Shown one piece after another: positions 50,566 through 52,985 of a stretch of 52,985 nucleotides of DNA. The stretch's first letter is position 1; every line of letters begins with the position of its first letter. The stretch is taken from positions 18,684-71,668 of the forward strand of contig DXMA01000013.1 in NCBI GenBank assembly GCA_019414445.1, given 5' to 3'. The translations under genes were made by a program, and so were the position numbers. Source of the stretch: Collinsella sp. (GTDB lineage Bacteria; Actinomycetota; Coriobacteriia; Coriobacteriales; Coriobacteriaceae). The notes below the pieces were generated by a model. It was given only the letters and a program-made list of their open reading frames with translations, was not told where the DNA came from and did no database searches.

Positions 50566-51423
50566 CTACTCCACGACCTTATCGGGCTGGATGAGCTCCT
50601 CGTAGTAGCTGATGTGCTCTCGGGCGTCCTCGATTTCGGGCAGCAGGAAGTTGTAGATGACCTCTATGATCATCGTGGCGCTCATCTTGGAGAACGCGAA
50701 GTCGCCCGTTGTCAGCAGCGCCTCGTGATTGACGGTATTAAAGGTGTAGTCGGCCAGGCGAGCAAGCGGAGACTTGCTATCGCTGCTGATGACGACTACG
50801 GTGGCACCGCAGTCGCGTGCGGCTTTTGCCATGCGGTTGAGGCGGCGCGACTTACCGGAGTTCGAGATCAGCACGATGACGTCACCGGGCTTTAAAGTCA
50901 GGGCAAAGCCGATCGACGTCTCACTGATGGTGCTCGCCATGCAGCGCAGGCCCAGCTGCGAAAACTTAAACGTCGCATCGAGCGCGACTGCGTTCGTATT
51001 GCCCACGGCCGCAAACTCAATGACGCCGGCATTCTTAAGTGCATATACGACGGCCGCCAGGGTTTCGTGGTCAATGCCGTCGATGGTCGCGTTGAGCTCA
51101 CTTACCTTGGCGGCGAGGATATTTTTAAGGCTCTGCTCCATGTTGTCGAGCGAGACCTCGTCGGTCAGGCCCTCGTTGCGCTGACTCTCTAAGTCGCGCG
51201 CCAACGAAAACTGAAAGCTGCGGAAGCTGCCAAAGCCCAGCTTGCGGCAGAAACGCGAAACGGTCGCCTCGGACGTGGCGGCAGCGCGCGAGAGCTGAGC
51301 CGCCGTGAGGCGTGGCGCCTCGGACTGGTGCTCCAATATATAGTCGACAATGCGCTGCTCGGACTCGCTGTATCCCTGGTGGGTACTAATGAGGGAAAGT
51401 GCGCTTTTGCTACTATCGGTCAT
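50566..51423 (-). CDS. MurR/RpiR family transcriptional regulator
   Basis: 285 residues. An N-terminal HTH of the RpiR type (about 1-77) has 'YSESEQRIVDYILEH' and 'TSEATVSRFCRKLGF'. The SIS sugar-phosphate-binding domain (about 115-255) has 'AAVGNTNAVALDATFKF' near 143-159 and 'VIVLISNSGKSRRL' near 184-197. It probably controls the divergent PTS gene in response to a sugar phosphate (inference from position and family). ATG 51423 has AGGAG 8 nt upstream; ATG 51471 lies in the -10 box. It runs against recN. Confidence 0.9.
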   Translation of the reverse strand: MTDSSKSALSLISTHQGYSESEQRIVDYILEHQSEAPRLTAAQLSRAAATSEATVSRFCRKLGFGSFRSFQFSLARDLESQRNEGLTDEVSLDNMEQSLKNILAAKVSELNATIDGIDHETLAAVVYALKNAGVIEFAAVGNTNAVALDATFKFSQLGLRCMASTISETSIGFALTLKPGDVIVLISNSGKSRRLNRMAKAARDCGATVVVISSDSKSPLARLADYTFNTVNHEALLTTGDFAFSKMSATMIIEVIYNFLLPEIEDAREHISYYEELIQPDKVVE

Positions 51424-51471
51424 GGATGGCTCCTGGTTGGCATGAAAATCTAACTTGATTTGCAATGCCAT

Positions 51472-51477
51472 AGTATA
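51472..51477 (-). promoter_or_regulatory. -10 box of the RpiR gene
   Basis: TATACT on the minus strand, 49 bp before ATG 51423. No strong -35. Confidence 0.4.
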
Positions 51478-51503
51478 CGGGCATTTTCAATTACAAGATA
51501 CAC

Positions 51504-51568
51504 CTTGCCGTTTCAAGTGTTGATGGTAAACTTTCACTTGCCGTTTACGGTTATGAAAGAACCTTTCA
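51504..51568. promoter_or_regulatory. PTS gene control region: repeats, dyad and -10 candidate
   Basis: A direct repeat CTTGCCGTTT (51504-51513 and 51537-51546) is 33 bp apart, about three helical turns. TAAACT with GG before it (51527-51532) lies between. A dyad TGAAAG-AAC-CTTTCA is at 51554-51568, just downstream of the start region. These fit binding sites for the adjacent RpiR-type regulator. A GC-rich 16-bp perfect palindrome (51659-51674) sits in the leader before the ribosome site. The RpiR-PTS gap (51424-51695) holds nothing coding. Confidence 0.5.
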
Positions 51569-51695
51569 CCGGAGAATTGCGCCTTGTCTCTTCTCACGCG
51601 GACGGTAGGTTGGTATCTTTCAGTTGTGGAAAAACGCGCATCGAAGCGCGTGTAGGGGAGCGCCCGCGGGCGCTGTACTCAAGAAGGAGGGACAC

Positions 51696-52985
51696 ATGGC
51701 TAAGTTTGACATCATAGCCGCGACCGGTTGCCCGACCGGCATTGCGCACACCTTCATGGCGAAGGAGGCGCTGGAGAAGGCAGCTGCCGAGCGCGGTCTG
51801 ACCATTAAGGTCGAGACTCATGGCCAGGTCGGTGTCGAGAACGAGCTCACCAAGAGCGAGATCGCCGGTGCCAAGGCCGTCGTCGTCGCAGCCGATAAGG
51901 ATGTCCAGGCTGAGCGTTTCGCCGGTAAGCCCATGGTTTCCGTTGGTGTTTCCAAGGCCCTGTCTGTCGAGGCTGCTGGTAAGCTGATCGACCGCGCGCT
52001 CGCCGCCAAGGGCGACGACACGGTTGCCGCTGCCGCCGATGTCGAGGACGAGGTCGAGGAGAAGGAGTCCATCGGCCACGTCATCTACAAGCACCTCATG
52101 AACGGCGTCAGCCACATGCTGGTCTTCGTCGTTGCCGGTGGTGTTCTGACCGCCATTTCGTTCCTGTGGGGCATCACGTCCTTTGATTCGACGGCTGCCG
52201 ACTACAACAGCTTTGCTGCGATGCTCAAGATCATCGGCGGCATCGCCATGAACCTTATGGTTCCGGTGCTTTCCGCCTACATCGCCGAATCCATCGGCAA
52301 GCGCCCGGCGCTCGTCCCCGGTTTCGTTGCCGGTATGATTGCCATCCAGGGCCTGCCTGTTAACGCCGAGACCGGCATGATCGACGCCGGTGGCGCCGGC
52401 GTGGGCTTCGGCTTCCTGGGCGGCATCGTCGGCGGCTTCCTCGCCGGCTATGTCATCCTGCTGCTCGAGAAGGTTTTCTCTAAAATTCCCGCGAGCCTTA
52501 ATGGCCTGAAGGCAATCTTTCTGTATCCGCTGTGCTCTACCGCCATCGTCGGCCTGGTCATGCTCGGTATTTCCGGCCCCATGGCTGCCATTAACCAGGG
52601 TATGATGGATTTCCTGCAGAGCCTCGGTAACTCCGGTCCGGTGATCCTTGGCCTGGCCATCGGCTGCATGTGCGCCTTTGATATGGGCGGCCCGGTCAAC
52701 AAGGCTGCTTACGCTACTGGCACCTTCCTGCTCGGTACCGCTCTCGAAGCTGGCGTCGGCACCGAGACCTACAACTTCGGCACCAACTTCATGGCTGCCG
52801 TCTCCGCCGCTTGCATCGTTCCGCCGCTGATCACCACCTTCGCCGTCGTTGTCGGCAAGAAGTACTTCAGCCAGGAGGATCATGACGCCGGTATCGTCAA
52901 CCTCATCCTTGGTTGCACCCACATCACCGAGGGCGCCATTCCGTTCATGACCAAGAACATCTGGCCCGTCATGCCCATCATGATG
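51696..52985 (+). CDS. PTS fructose-type IIB-IIC component, cut by the window edge
   Basis: 430 residues visible with no stop. The IIB domain (about 1-100) has the phosphocysteine Cys12 in 'ATGCPTGIAHTFMA'. An acidic linker 'ADVEDEVEEKE' leads to the IIC domain from about 127, with several membrane segments ('MLVFVVAGGVLTAISF', 'FLGGIVGGFLAGYVILLLE', 'GCMCAFDMGGPVNKAAYATG') and a late 'CTHITEGAIPF'. It imports and phosphorylates a sugar, probably fructose or a related hexose. ATG 51696 has AAGAAGGAGG upstream. IIA and the kinase must lie to the right, if linked. Confidence 0.9.
   Translation, partial: MAKFDIIAATGCPTGIAHTFMAKEALEKAAAERGLTIKVETHGQVGVENELTKSEIAGAKAVVVAADKDVQAERFAGKPMVSVGVSKALSVEAAGKLIDRALAAKGDDTVAAAADVEDEVEEKESIGHVIYKHLMNGVSHMLVFVVAGGVLTAISFLWGITSFDSTAADYNSFAAMLKIIGGIAMNLMVPVLSAYIAESIGKRPALVPGFVAGMIAIQGLPVNAETGMIDAGGAGVGFGFLGGIVGGFLAGYVILLLEKVFSKIPASLNGLKAIFLYPLCSTAIVGLVMLGISGPMAAINQGMMDFLQSLGNSGPVILGLAIGCMCAFDMGGPVNKAAYATGTFLLGTALEAGVGTETYNFGTNFMAAVSAACIVPPLITTFAVVVGKKYFSQEDHDAGIVNLILGCTHITEGAIPFMTKNIWPVMPIMM

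Noticed and set aside
1..52985. CRISPR arrays, insertion sequences, prophage or toxin-antitoxin genes
   Set aside because: I looked for regularly spaced repeats, transposase motifs and integrase or phage genes and saw none. Gene content and order are ordinary chromosome.

Overview
This window (about 53 kb, GC-rich) looks like the chromosome of a Coriobacteriia actinobacterium, most likely Collinsella or a close relative. That is an inference from gene order (recG-rsmD-coaD-[SepIVA-like]-DUF177-rpmF-plsX-acpP-rnc-smc-ftsY-ffh), the high GC content and the actinobacterial-type coiled-coil protein after coaD; no search was run. It is nearly all housekeeping DNA. I see no prophage, insertion sequence or CRISPR array.

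Layout. 1-199: two tandem tRNA-Asn genes (the first cut by the window edge) and a terminator. 358-15252: a long + strand run for an Asp23 protein, a fatty-acid-kinase-like protein, RecG, RsmD, CoaD, a SepIVA-like coiled-coil protein, DUF177, L32, PlsX, AcpP, RNase III, SMC, FtsY and Ffh, closed by a strong terminator. It joins phospholipid supply, ribosome and RNA processing, chromosome folding and SRP targeting. 15369-16133 (-): a DUF134-NifX fusion with a metal-binding tail and its own palindromic operators. 16300-20175: ThyA, DHFR, a SpoU methyltransferase and a MATE transporter. 20198-20445 (-): a cobalamin adenosyltransferase pseudogene. 20538-22967: FtsH and a DUF523 protein. 23016-24098 (-): a GldA-like dehydrogenase. 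24235-27387: an isoleucine T-box leader and IleRS. 27610-33793: LspA, RluD, a GT2 glycosyltransferase, a small A24 prepilin-type peptidase, an HD dNTPase and RarA. 33894-37047: a translationally coupled stress-type cluster (DUF948, RsbW-like protein, SigB/SigF-type sigma factor, AI-2E protein). 37200-43828: AlaRS, RuvX, MltG, a YqeG phosphatase, shikimate kinase and a badly degenerate dehydroquinate synthase homologue. 43961-45091: an Xaa-Pro peptidase. 45250-50344: EF-P, a second Asp23 protein, NusB, XseB, TlyA, NAD kinase and RecN. 50566-51423 (-): an RpiR/MurR regulator divergent from a PTS IIB-IIC gene cut by the right edge.

The least expected items are: an internal Shine-Dalgarno and in-frame ATG inside the DUF134-NifX fusion, with two matching palindromes around its promoter; an AroB homologue without the zinc and NAD motifs; an RsbW-like protein without the N-box Asn; a 162-bp near-perfect inverted-repeat element between recN and the RpiR gene; a 22-bp perfect palindrome before acpP; and a recurring GGTAnnnT box ahead of many genes.
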